A stretch of 64,000 nucleotides of DNA, taken from the NCBI GenBank assembly GCA_027924585.1, contig BSBM01000372.1:35301001-35365000 (forward strand). Reading direction: 5' to 3'. This document shows positions 24,929-36,961 of this stretch, piece after piece. The notes under the pieces are model-generated. The model did no database searches and had not been told where the DNA came from. It saw only the letters and a program-made list of their open reading frames with translations. Source of the DNA: Larix kaempferi. Lineage: Eukaryota > Streptophyta > Pinopsida > Pinales > Pinaceae. A program made the translations under genes and the position numbers. How positions within the stretch are numbered: the stretch's first letter is position 1; every line of letters starts with the position of its first letter.

Positions 24929-25111
24929 TAATCAAAATCTCATATAACTTGGTAACTGCCAATGTTCCTGAAATTGCACTTAAGCTTTGAGAATGGCTAG
25001 AGAATGAAGAACATGATCCCCGTGGTCAACAAAGAGAGCATATTTTGGAATCCATGGTCCATAGTTTGCTGAAACAAATCTGCAAATGTTCATTGTTGAT
25101 AGGAATGAAAG
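24929..25111 (+). pseudogene. exon-like segment, copy 2, unknown protein
   Basis: The 141-bp duplicate of 24344-24484 continues here in the same frame (…LLKQICKCSLLIGMKG) up to a plausible splice donor, AAAG followed by GTGAGA at 25112. A TGA at 24988-24990 interrupts the frame in both copies, so either the exon starts after it or the gene was already dead before the duplication. Composition looks like a host-gene exon rather than a transposon, but I cannot name the gene. Confidence 0.4.
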
Positions 25112-25525
25112 GTGAGAGGCAAACACATCCATTTCATAAGAAAACATTTCATGCAAATGAAAGATGGCCCAAAACAGGATATCCACAGCACTAGCATGAT
25201 CTATTAAAGCATGATATCAGTTTTGGCAATTTTGAAACAGCATAACAGATTTGACCATGAAGACCAATCTCCAGCAATGCAAATTTTCTCCTTGAGATCA
25301 GCAGCTATCATTCTAGAGGGGGGGCATCGTTGTTTTCCATTTGTTAGAAACTTGAGATCATTTAAGTGAACTACTCGAATAAAAATAGACAGAACCTAAG
25401 CTTAAAGTTAGCTCTGCCACATTCATCTACCTTCAGTTTTAAAAGTTCAACTACGACAATTTTTTGAAAGAAAAATTCTGTTTATAAATGAAAAAGAATA
25501 TCTCAAACTTTTAAAAAGTAATTAC

Positions 25526-25579
25526 CTCTGCAATTGATGAATTAATTTCAGCAAACTGAAGCAAGGCCTTTGCAAGCAC
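25526..25579 (-). CDS. candidate 54-nt exon, unknown protein
   Basis: On the minus strand a TTGTACAG acceptor precedes 18 open codons (VLAKALLQFAEINSSIAE), followed by a GTAATT donor. Exon, splice sites and length are all reasonable for a plant micro-exon. The amphipathic pattern would fit a helix. No neighbouring exon could be connected with confidence, so this may belong to a decayed gene that also contributed the 24929-25111 segment (opposite strand) or to an unrelated one. Confidence 0.3.
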
Positions 25580-25685
25580 CTGTACAAAAGACATGGAATA
25601 AGCTTGCTAAACTCATGATCAAATACAACCAATGTCAAACAAACCATATATACATTTGTTGAAAATGTAAAATACTAAAAATGTT

Positions 25686-26270
25686 AAAGAGGAAGACTAC
25701 CATCCCATTGATCACATTCTTACCCTCTAGCCTATCATTGAGGAGCCTAGAAAATGGTATTTTAAAGTCTTTTGTTGTTTTGTTGACTTCAGAAAGACCT
25801 TAGACTTGATACCCAGACACCTTTTGTTACAGCAACTACATGGCAATGGCATCTCTAAGTCCTTCATTGTCGCCATGATGAAGCTTTATGAGTGGTTGGC
25901 CAATTTCAGAGAGCACATAATTTCTGACTTTATCAAGAGCACTACTGGGGTCAAACAAGGGTGCACCCTCTCCCCAACCTCATTCAAGATTTGCATTGAT
26001 GAGTTCAAACAGATCCTTAGAGAAAACACATGTCGATGATGGTTGTACCCTACATCATGTCTTTATTGTGGTACTTCTTTTTTTTGATGATGTGTTCCTT
26101 CTAGCTTCTTCTCCTGAAAGTTTGGAAAGATTGTTGGATGCCTTGACCCTTTTCAATGAACATTGCCAACCTGTGGTCCACCTTAACAACACAAAGGTCA
26201 TAGTCTTCAATACTTCCAAAGACACTCCAAATTTTGTTTCTCCTCAAAGGGGAGTCGATTGAGATTGCTA
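25686..26270 (+). pseudogene. LINE reverse transcriptase fragment
   Basis: The fragment encodes the middle of a non-LTR reverse transcriptase: a DHI.TL..IIEE stretch, CCFVDFRKTLDLIPR (about 25770-25815), GVKQGCTLSP (near 25950) and the catalytic loop LFFDDVFLLA (near 26085), where the family has F/YADD. It is broken by TAG in the first block (about 25731) and by a frameshift near 26030 between the GVKQGC and DD blocks. Upstream endonuclease and downstream domains are absent. It would have copied element RNA at a nicked target in the nucleus, and is now inactive. Confidence 0.85.
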
Positions 26271-26289
26271 CAACCTACACCTACTTGGT

Positions 26290-27250
26290 GGTTCAAGCTA
26301 TTGATCCTACTTGTTATCACTCAAACTCACACTTCTAGAGATAAATAGAGATAAAGTCCTAAAGCTCCAAGCATGGCTTTGATGAAACTAAGAGGGGGGC
26401 ACAGTCACCAAACCAAACCTCTTCTACACTTAAATTCAGCTCTCCTCCAGCTCAAGGGGGGATTCCCTAAATAGATCACTTGAAATTGGGCTATGAAGTA
26501 CAAGGTGAAATGTAGAGTATTTCCAGCAAAACGATTTAATTTAGGTATAAGCAATGAAATGGATGGAAAGATGAGGGACTAGTGTCTTTCCAATCAGCAA
26601 TGAAGTCAAAACAAAGGTTCATGGGAGATCAACCCAATGAGCTAGAGTGGCCAATCAAGCTGAAACATACAAGCTTCTATGGTTAACCTTCTCGCTATCC
26701 CAAAGTGCAGAAATTTAACAAAGGGCATTATTAAAGCAGATAAGGACCCATGTATGTAAGTATTATGATTATCCAAAATGAAGTTAATGTGCAATTTAAC
26801 CAAATGTTGAGAAAATATACATTAAGAAAAGCATTCATTGATAACATAATGAGAAGACAAAAAAGTAAACCTACTTTTCATATTACATACACTTGTCTAA
26901 GAAACTAAAGCAAAAAGAAACTAGCATAAAGATATAAAAGTTTTCACTCACAAAAATCCTTCATTAATTCTCCAATAGCTTCAATAGATATTCAACTTGG
27001 CTCCAAGGGATTTCTCCCACAATCCAACCATCAGAATGAATGAGGAAGGGATACTCTTTATATAGAAAGTTAGCTCAAGTTCCTTTATAATAAAATAATA
27101 ATTCTCTCTCTACATCCACAATTTACTCAACAAACTCTCCAATAATAGAATAAAGTGGTTAAGATCCACTTTTCTCTCCGAGCAAAATAATAAAATAATG
27201 CTCGTACATAATCAATTCATGTTGTGAAGTCAACAATTGAGTAAAATAAT
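26290..27250. other. non-coding, possible old LTR remnant
   Basis: No reading frame is recognisable. A minus-strand TATATAAAG-like motif near 27053-27063, inside a CT-rich context, resembles the promoter block of the LTRs elsewhere in the window, so this may be a degraded minus-strand LTR. No termini or duplication were found. Confidence 0.3.
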
Positions 27251-27257
27251 GAAGTGG

Positions 27258-28150
27258 TTATGAAAGTGTCTTCTCCAAAGTGGATGCCTCCAAGGAGAGG
27301 GGAATAAGAATGTTCCATACTCCAACATCTAGCCTCCAAAGACCTCCAAGTGTAGCACCCCAATAACAACTCCTTATGCTGTCAAACATGAAGTTTCCTC
27401 TAGAGATGCTAAAGACACCAATCCCACGTAGAGACACGCAACGGGTCCACACCAAAGGGAATGACCAAATACTGAAAATTGCCCCAACTCAAATATAAAT
27501 GCAAGCCAAGGAAATCCAGTTAGGAGGGGAATCCAATCCTACCAGCCAAAATTCAATCTTGTGAGTAAAGACCACAACACCTGATACTAAGTAGAATGAG
27601 TCTTGACAAGCACAAGCACCATTCACCGAACTCCTCTCAGCACTAACCAATAAATGTGAATCATCAGCAAAATGGTTGTTGACCATCATGGAACAATCAA
27701 GGAGCAAAATCCCCCTCATGTGCCCCTAAAGATGGGCATCTTCCAATAAATATCCCAATGCATCAACTATCAAAACATACAAAAGAGAACCCTAAAGGCA
27801 CCCCTAGCGAATAGAATGATGCAACAGAATTTTATGCTGTAAAGTATTATTGACTAACACTACAGTCGAAGTTTAGTGAGCATAGTGTTCACCATAGCCA
27901 CACATCAAGAGGACCAAACCACACACAAAATAGCATCTCAGTATATAAGTCCAAACCACTCTGTCTTCAGCTTTATCAAAATCAATCTTAAAGGAGAGAG
28001 ATTGTTGGTCAGTCTCACAAGCCCACCCTAAGACTTCCCAAGTTGAAACCAAAGTGTCCAGAATAAACCACCCGTACACGAAACCCGATTGTACCTACCA
28101 AACAACCTTCCATGCCACCCTTGATTCCTTTAAAGTATAACAATAAAGGC
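27258..28150 (-). pseudogene. second LINE reverse transcriptase fragment
   Basis: On the minus strand the reverse transcriptase block KIDFDKAEDRVVW (near 27985, usual plant form KIDFDKAYDRVEW) is followed by VNNHFADDSHLLV (near 27690) containing the catalytic ADD, then by FWLVGLDSPPNWI (near 27530) and a LWRLDVGVWNILIPL block near 27310. This is an L1-type plant LINE. Several frameshifts and stops separate the blocks, and the segment between the first two blocks is shortened. It is in the opposite orientation to the fragment at 25686-26270 and belongs to a different lineage, judging from motif wording. The 28406 solo LTR sits just upstream of it. Confidence 0.85.
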
Positions 28151-28405
28151 AACTCTACTTTTAACCAAACCCTCCTACTACTTTACTCACCCAGTGCCCT
28201 AATGGAGTCAACAAGATATTCAATAAATGCTCAAGGACTAGGAGGTTAGGAGCAATGTGATTGTGTTATTTCATCACTAAGATATATCAATGGACTACAG
28301 TAATAAACCAGCACCAATAACTTCTATGGAACTTCAATTAAACACCTGAAAAAGTCATTGATAGATGCCTCTTACATTTCACCAACCAATGACAAGATTT
28401 GTACC

Positions 28406-31400
28406 TGTTATCATATATATAGTAGCCGGGCTACCATACCTTCTTTTTCAGATTCCAGAGCACTATTCAGCCAGTTCCTTTCAATTTGAGATGCTGAGAT
28501 GAGCATCTATTATGGATCATTATCAGATTATGGACAGCAGATATATTCCCCATGCCATGGCTGAGTTTCAAGACACTTAGAGAGAGGACTGATGTAGCCA
28601 TTTAGCCATTTATACAGAGCAGTCAGTAGTGCCCAGAGTTACAGCAGCAGTTTCAGAGGACAGATTTTGGGTTCAGATGATGAACATTCGGGTATATAAC
28701 TCAGCAGGTATATTTTGGTGTTATGGTTATATTGCTTTTATATTCATTCTTATAGCATGTCTTAGTATTTAGCATCATGATCTGGCGATCATATAGATAT
28801 CTGGACCTGGTTGTACTTTATATATATATCATATTGCCCCTACTCAGACTTAGAAGTTCTTGGCCTATACTCATCGGTTTTACCCTCCTTAGGGAGATTA
28901 GAGGAGATCATTCCCACCATACTTTGGCTTGCTAGTGTTGGTCTCACTATTCATTGTCTTCATCCATCCATTACCTACCCAGTTTGTTCATTACCTTGAC
29001 TTACAACTTGACTAGTGGCATGGAGGACCTTTCCCCACTGTAGCCTCTGTATTGGATGAGCTTCCATGTTTAGTGTGTCTCGGCTCTGAGTGGGTGACAA
29101 AACTTACCTTTGGTGAGTTGGATTTCCTTGAGAAGTCCCCCTAGTCACTAAAGATGTTTTTGGCTAAACCAGAAACTTTTCGTGCTACCATTAATGCAAA
29201 ATATGGAAATGAAAAAGGTGTATCTTGTATAAAAAGCCCATTCATGCAATGTATTTCTCAACACACATGAATGAAAGGCAAGCCAAATGAAAATGGATAT
29301 GAAATATCAAATGCTATATCTGTTGTGAAATGTAAATACCTAGGTAAACAAGTTGTCTGTGACACACCTAGAAGAGCTCAGGTAAACAAGTGCCTTAAAA
29401 ACACACCTACAGCAAGAAGCCTAATTAAATGTAAATCTATGCAATGTGTTTATAAACACACGTAGATCAAAGGCTATGGAAACTTTAGGCCCAAAAAAGC
29501 AATGGAACTTAAACTCTATATCAAAAAGATTGTTGGCCTCATTTGTATTATGGATTGTGCGCATCTGTGAAGGTGAATAAACACTCTTTGAACAACTTAC
29601 CCATTTGTGAGACACCGCCATTCCCTGTGTTATTGCTTGTCCACTATATGCTATGGTGTGTATTCCCTTGTCCATTTCCAAAGTGTCACAGTGTTAAGTC
29701 AGTAAGACATCCTTTGACCTAGCCATGTTATTCTTAGCCTTCACCCTTCACTAGCAAATTGATCACAACTACGAAGTGAGTATGACCTTGAAAGTCTAAT
29801 CTGAGTAATAAATAATAATTAATGACCTACTATATTTGGATTTAGATCGTCAGTAATGCTTGCTAGTTGCTTTAATTGCTATTTGAATGGATTGTAGAGC
29901 ATGTTTTAACCTTTGACACCTTGTAGCAGCTTGATGACAGTTTGAGTTATATTTTGGTCATGTTGACTTGGTCAAACCCAGTTTGACCAAAAGACAACCA
30001 CAGGACATGAGGTAGCAGACCTCAGATGTTACAGGTAGATGATATATGGTCTGGTACAGGTTACCATGGTGGGCTTATGCAGTGGTTTCAGGGTTATGAT
30101 GATGATTTGTGCTTTTTCAACACTTTTACAAATTATTATTATTTGGCCTGCCGGATATGATGAGTATTTATTTTGGACCATGCAGAGGTTTATATGGTGT
30201 ATAAGTACACTTCTTAGATGGATTTGGACCTTCTGAGTCCAATGGGACAATCTGTTTTCAGTTCCGGGCAGTTACTGTGATTTTTAGCCTCAGTTGGCTA
30301 TCCTAGTGCAGATTTGGTCTATCAGGGGCCTTGTCAGAGCAGAGCAGAGATTGGGTGAGTTCACCTAGGGCACTGTGCATGGAGGGGGTGGTCCAGCCAC
30401 TTGATATTACTATATTACCCCCCTCCCAGACATCCTGGTGCCCTCACCTTGACAGCACAGGCACTCTAGGAGACAGTTTGGGCAGTTTCACACTTCCCAA
30501 GGCAGTCCAAATATGGTGAAAATGGCTACTGAAAAATTTGATTTGGGCTACTGAGGCAAAGTTATGGCATGGGATGACTTGTGATGATGAGTGGGATGTC
30601 TTCCACACCTCCTCCAACAGTCTCAACTTTCCGTGGGACCCACATCCATCACTTTTGGCACTTTTTGCTGATTTCTGGAGCCTTCCAAGGCTCACGACTT
30701 TCCCAAAGAGGCACGATTTGGTGTCTTGGTCTTTTATGCTTGGATATTGTGCCATGGGGATTGACCAAGGGTGTTAGAAATTACCCCTTGGACCCACCAT
30801 GAGCTATGTCTTATGTTTTATCATTATGATTTGGTGGGATCCCCTCTCCTAGGGTGAGTTTGTCCACGTATTGTTATATTTTATTATTGATCCATGTATT
30901 GTATTGTTGAGCTCATCTCAACCATTGATTAGATCTTTTGATCTTTTAATCTTAGCCACTCATTCAAAAAGTGGTTAGGATTATGGCCTCTCTCCATCCT
31001 ATTTAAAGGGGAGAGCTTCTCATTGTAAGATCATCTAGAGAATTTGGCTCTTGGAGTAAAATTTCTATCTTTTGGAGTACGTGTTTGGATCTTGGAATGG
31101 ATGTTGGTTGTTTTGATTGTAAATGATTTTGTCCATTGCACTGGAGGATCTATTGTAGCCATCTTGCATATTTTGCCATATCTTTTTACAGGTGGAGAAG
31201 ACTTCTTTGACAAGTGCGAATTGGTGGGGAGGCTTGCCCTTCAAGCTTGGAGGAGGACATTTTGGTTAATCAGGGAGTGGTTTGGTCTTTGTACCAACTA
31301 TTTTTTGCTTATCTCTTTCTTGCTTGTATCTACCTTCAACATGTTAAATTGATTGATGCTTTGCTCCTTGGTTTTGACAAGTTAGAGGGACACACATGTG

Positions 31401-32962
31401 GCTTGGAGAAAATCGATTTGGCAAGAGGACTTCAAAAATTCTTCATTTGATCTTTGGCAAAAGTAATCCTCATTTCAACTAGCATTCATCTCTTCATCCA
31501 GGTATGCTCCAAAGGTATGGTCTTCTTCTTCCTTAGCTTATCCATAAATTCTAGATCATAAAACCCTAATTGATTAAAACCCTCATTTTTCACTTTTTCT
31601 TAGATCTACTTGGATCTAGCTTGGCTTTGGGTAAGATATTGAAAACCCACCTCTATAGCATCCACGGCAATTCGGATCTATAGTTTGGTGAGGATTAGCC
31701 TTCATTTGACACACTTTCCAAGGCACATTAGCCTTCTTGAGGGAGGTCACACTTCTTGAGGGAGGCTAGTGGGGCTATTTCCAAGAGATGGGTAGGTGAG
31801 ATCCCACTTGATCCATAATCTCCATACTTGATAACCTACCCCTAGTGCCTCACTTCATTGATTTTTGTCTTGTGGGCCCCATTCCTCATTTTGAGGGTTG
31901 GGCCCCACTTGGGTCAATTTAGGGATGCATGTTCAATCTCAGATCTATGGAGATCTAGCCATTGGATGCCCATGATTTTCAAGATCCACATTCATAGTTG
32001 CCTAAACTACTTGGATCTAAACTTTGGTGGTCTTTGGGTTTGATTTGACACACCTTTCCATGCTTTTAGCCCTCCTTGGGAAAAGTCGCACTTCTTGAGT
32101 GATTGAGTTGTCCCACTTTGAGAAACTGGGTGGTTGAGATCCCATTGGATTTGGAAAGAGCATATCTTGAAATCTACATCTAGTGTCTCACTTTGTGAAG
32201 TTCTGCCTTGGGGGTAGCATTCCTTGTTTTGGGGAAAGTTGTTCACTTGGGTCACTTAGTGAAATATTAGATCTAGTAAGATCCAACCATCACACCTCAA
32301 GTAGCCCGCTTGATTTGCATCCTAGGTGTCCCAATCTACATTTTGGTATCCTTTTGACTCCATTGGCCCATCCATTTCAAGGCACTAATCTACCTAGGAC
32401 AATTTGCACTTCTTGGGAATTATGTCAAGTACTAGATTCCATATGTGGGTATCTCTAATTTCATCTTAGATCCATAGATCTATCTTTTGCATACCCCTTG
32501 GTACCTTTTGCACCCCTCACTTTACCTTGTGGGTCTCATTTTGAACCATTTCCATATCCCAAGAAAGTGGGTCCCACTTGTGTATTTCATGGTACTAGAT
32601 TTGTCTTTTTGGTCTTCATAGGTGGCCCAACCCATTCATTGGTTGAAACATTTGTCACTCCTTAATCCTTTTTAACCACTATCTAAACTCTTGGGTCCAC
32701 CTAACCTTGCATTGGTTTTCATAACTTGTCATTTACACATCCCTAGGAACCTTTGTTTTGGTCCAATCACTTTTGAGTGATCATAGGGTCTCCCCCTTGA
32801 TCTTGATTTATCTTGATCTAAAGTGAAGAGTGCCTCGGTTGTCGTGACTCCCAGCTTGCATTGGGAACCGTAGCATCTCTTGAGTCACCTCTTTAGTTGT
32901 CCATCTCCTCTACCGTCCCGGATGGGATACCTTTAGGGACAACTACAAGTTGTGTGATAACA
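28406..32962 (+). mobile_element. solo LTR (A3): U3 of A, R-U5 of B, 4557 bp
   Basis: It starts TGTTATCATATATATAG (A type) and ends ACTACAAGTTGTGTGATAACA (B type), with a perfect GTACC duplication (28401-28405 and 32963-32967). From 28406 to about 31025 it follows A1. From the bases after CTCATTGTAA (about 31028) to the end it follows B3 (52900-53350, 53400-54130 and 58600-59275). A TATA-like CTATTTAAAGG lies near 30997. No coding sequence is supported. Confidence 0.92.
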
Positions 32963-32967
32963 GTACC

Positions 32968-34747
32968 TTTTGTTCTACCTCAATCTTGGTAATACTTGTT
33001 GCAATTTATGATTGTTGAAGCAATTTAAATCTGTACCAGCCTGCAAAATGATGAATATCTCTGATTTCGCTCCCCTAGGGCACCAAACAATGCTTGGGGA
33101 TGATGTTTGAACTTTTTCCAACCCCCCTAGGGTTAGTCCTTTGTCAATGTGAGACTACAAAATAGTCAACCAGACCTATGCTAGGGTTGTACCAGCCACT
33201 AGGAGCTGATGTCACACTCCTAGGGCTGATGTCACCCTCATTTGAACCTCCAACAAGCTTCAAAACACACTTTTTTGTGGATATTTTCACTTTTATGGAT
33301 TTTTAGTTAGAAAATCATCTTCAAAGATTTATAACAGTGGTAAAACTTCTTTGGATTTTCCAAATAAATTCAATACTAAACAAGTACAATGACAAAAAAA
33401 TGGACTTTTTTAAAAATATTCAACTTACGGGTTTTTCATATATCTGATTTTTTGTATTTTTTCAAATATAATACAAGGAATTTTGTAAATTTGGAATGGT
33501 GAACATGAGGAAGTAGACTTAGGTCTTATTCCATTTGGCAATGAGAAAATGGAGCTAACATTTCTCCCAAGAATTGGCAATTCAATATTTGAATGAATTC
33601 GGGCAAGACTAAGAAACCCTAGGTCATGTTATCACTTGACCTAATTAAGTCAAACAAGATGCCAAGGCCCAAACAAGAGAGATCCTTCAAAAGGAATGTC
33701 TCACCCAGCAAGACTAAGCTATCAGGCATAAAACCCTAAATTGTTCTTACCCTGGATGCCTCCGACGGTGTAAGACAAGAGGTTCAAGATCTTACCACAA
33801 TTGAAATAGAAAAGGAGAAGATAAAGAGCCTCAAGAATCCTTTAACCTTAGAATAGCCTTGAAAGATTGTAAAGAAACCTCAAACATCAAAATTTGATCC
33901 TTTGAAACCCTAGAAGAGCTAAGAAGAGAGGTGCACACCACTTAGTTTCTCATGTCAATAACTAGAAAAAAAATTTAGCCATATTTGATCCCATGATCTT
34001 GCTTACAAATGAGGGGAGGATGCCTTATTTATAATAAAAAGGTTCACTTTATCACTCCTCTAGGACAACCTACCTAATTTGAGTTTTAAACGACTTTGTA
34101 GGGTTCGTCACCCACAATCCAAGGACTAAACGTCATGAACATAAAATTATAATAAAAAATAATGATATGCTTTAACGTAATGAAAAATTGAGCTTAGAAG
34201 GAGGACATCATGCCCCATGTAACCCCAACATATGTCTTTTTCCCTCAATGCCCTCCTTACAATGGTACAGCCTTCAAAAAATGTCTTTTTAGGTGGACTA
34301 CTTGCTCTTTTTGACCAAGATGACCAAGAAGGAGGAGTAATACAACAAGATAAGGTCCAAGAGGGTATAAATAAGTTGTACTTCAGCGGATATGACAATC
34401 CTTACATGCGCAATCACCTTTACAAACCATAAAAACCATAATTGTGGCTAGGTGCTCCTTAGCCATGTGTCCTAATGAAGTCACCCCAAGATGCACTAAT
34501 ACCTACCAAGGGCATAAATGCCCGACATGATGAGTTACCACCCATCAAGGGGTAGTCAGCAAGGCCACAAGACCAGCACATCTTGAAATATGGACCAAGA
34601 CAACCTACCATGACCAACCAAGGGGTCTGGAACCTAGTAGGCCAACACTTTTACATAAAGAGAGCCCCAGCTTGGCCTTTTACAATGGCAAAAAGACCTC
34701 CCTCCTTGGCACATCTGGTAAGGTGCGCTGCAAACGATCTGGGGCGT
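32968..34747. other. unassigned repeat-like sequence
   Basis: No gene is recognisable. A local repeat CTAGG.GCTGATGTCAC occurs twice near 33210-33240 and forms a 7-bp inverted pair (CTAGGAG/CTCCTAG). A minus-strand TATAAATAAGGC-like motif near 34030 beside a CT/GA-rich stretch suggests another degraded minus-strand LTR. No termini were found. Confidence 0.35.
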
Positions 34748-35016
34748 TGTTGCCGCCTAATACACACCTGGGGGGAACGCAGCAGGAACCCTTCAAGCCG
34801 CTCGATGTGTTCTTGGGGGCAAGTGAGAGTCAAGTGATGTCACCTGATTACTCGACTCCTCCGTCTACGCTACTCCTAGCGAGGCCAAGGGGGATGGTCC
34901 CTATGAAAATGACTCTATGGCTTTTAAATTATAAAAGATAAAAAGCACATCTAGGAGTTAATGATGAAAGTGGAAAATACTGAAACAAAGATACAATCGC
35001 AATTAAGTTTAAGTAT
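34748..35016 (-). mobile_element. E-family LTR 3' end, minus strand
   Basis: It begins TGTTGCCGCC (the complement of the E terminus GGCGGCAACA), then shows the complement of the E U5 block: CACACCTGGGG, GCAGCAGG, CTTGGGGGCAAG, TGTCAC, then GGCCAAGGGGG. It is cut off at 35016 by B2. No primer-binding-site complement precedes it. Confidence 0.75.
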
Positions 35017-36150
35017 TGTTATCACACCATAGTAGCTGGGCTACTATATTTGCTGAGCAGATATCTGCACTTTTCAGAGCTTTGCCTTTACACAATTTCA
35101 GTGAGATCAGTCATGATGAGCAGCACCATTTATGATCACTTACACATCAGAGCAGCTTATATCAGATAGTGTGTACACCTTGTGCCAAGGTTGAGCCTTG
35201 AGAGCTTAGATTTGATAACCGATGTAACCTTTTGTTCCATACAGATTCAGTTCAGTCCCCGGAGTTCTAGATGTTATTATTGCAGCAATGTTTCATTGGT
35301 TCTAGATGATGTTTGATGAGATATGCAGTGATATGACCACTAGACTTGTGATTGTTAGCATTTGATTATTATCTTGTTGTTTTAGCCATCTTCATAACAT
35401 TAACTTGGTATATAACTCATGATGTGGCAGTATTATTTAAATAAATGAAATGAACTATCTTGGTTGGATTTAATAATAAATTGGATGTATTACTTACACT
35501 TTAAGGTTTACTGACTTTACTCATTGATTTCACTTACCCTCCTATGAGCATGGACATGGTCTTTCTTGACATTTATGTTTGCTAGCTTAGGCACCACATT
35601 CACTTGACCATCCATTCATGACCTTCCCTGTTTTGGATTTCACCTTGACTTGCCTTCTTGACTTTTGATATGGAGGACTTCCCCGCTCCTGCCTCTGTGT
35701 TGGATAGCATCCATGTTTGTTTTGTGTCTCAGCTCTGAGTTGGTGACAGAACTTGCCTTTGGTGAGTTGGATTTTATGCCTTGATCACTCTAGTCGGTTG
35801 CCCCGATGTGTGGTTTAGATTGCGGAATTCCCCCTAGTCACATGAGATGTTGTTGGCTAAAACCTGAAGCACATGTACTACTTGTATGGAAATTATTGGA
35901 AATCTCTATTGAAATAAAAGCCCATCGAAATAAATGAAATATAAAACTGTGATTATCATCACAATGGAAAAGGGCTAAAGCAATGAAATGCTAAAGCACC
36001 CCAATGAAGGGCCCAAAAAGGTCTAAAAAGCAATATGGCTAAATGAATGAGAAATCTAAAGATTGCTGACCTCAAAATTTTATAAATGAAAGGCCAAATA
36101 AAAAAGCAGTGGTTAAATGTATGCCAAATCTAAAGACTGTTGGCCATGGA
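35017..36150 (+). mobile_element. B-family LTR (B2), 3' truncated
   Basis: It starts TGTTATCACACC at 35017, then the start hairpin ATAGTAGC-TGG-GCTACTAT (35029-35047) and the palindrome GCAGATATCTGC. It matches B1 (complement of 6580-12000, without A1) throughout, including the uninterrupted counterpart of the A1 target near 36010. Similarity ends at the hairpin at 36157, so only about 1.1 kb of U3 remains. Confidence 0.85.
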
Positions 36151-36156
36151 AATGAT

Positions 36157-36234
36157 CTCATTCTTTCCATTAATATTATGGAAGGAATGAGATCATCTTT
36201 TCATTCCTTCCATAATATTAATGGAAAGAATGAG
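36157..36234. repeat. perfect inverted repeat, 34-bp arms, 10-bp loop
   Basis: The left arm 36157-36190 and right arm 36201-36234 are exact reverse complements. Each arm also contains its own inverted repeat (ATGATCTCATTC against GAATGAGATCAT; TTCCAT against ATGGAA). TGTTGGCCATG flanks the structure as a direct repeat (36138-36148 and 36239-36249). Confidence 0.95.
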
Positions 36235-36249
36235 AAGATGTTGGCCATG

Positions 36250-36961
36250 ATGAAGCTTGGACAAGACTGATTGTGATGATTTGTTGATGTGCATGTGGAC
36301 AGTGTAAAGATGAACCTACAAGCAGAATGATGGCATGACAGGAGAGAGGACAGTTTGTGGAGATGATGTTGACTTATAGAATGATAATGTGTGTAATACA
36401 GAATTGGCAGCAGACTGAAGAGACATGTGATGTTGACAGTGATGACATGTAGTTGATGAAATGTAATGTGATAAATGTGTATGTTAAATACAAGCCGGGC
36501 CTTGTAACTATTTTTCTTAGTAGGATCTAAGAAAAAGACCAAGCAGAGTCTTGGAATGAAGTAGGTGCTTCTGATTCAGTTGTAGTTGATTTACCTCACA
36601 GTTGTAGCTGGTTGAACCAAATACAAAAAGATTACAAAGCTTATATATTGTGTCTTGTGTGATGTGTGGATGATAATATGATTTTAATTGATGAATGACA
36701 TGTTTTGATGAAAGTGTTGTTCAAATGAATTTGTAAATGATATTGGGTTAGGGTGAGAAAAAGTTGAAATTGAATTAAGTACTGGCTCACTGATTCACCC
36801 CCCTCTCAGTGAGTCATTGTGTCTAACATGTTCAGAAGCAAAGGAAAAAACTTGGAATTCTTTAGAATAATCAGGGCTTATCAACACAGGGGATCTAGAT
36901 ATAGCATCTTTGATACCTAAAAAAGCTTTTCTCCCTTGTTTGGTCCATTCAAATTTAGCAC
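36250..36961 (+). mobile_element. possible copia-like LTR 3' end
   Basis: A hairpin CTCACTGA (36786-36793) / TCAGTGAG (36806-36813) encloses CACCCCCCTC, a combination often seen near the 3' end of plant copia LTRs. CTAACA follows at 36823-36828, then TGTTCAGAAGC, which could be a decayed initiator-Met primer site. The 5' limit is unclear. The remainder up to 36961 shows no recognisable coding sequence. Confidence 0.4.
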
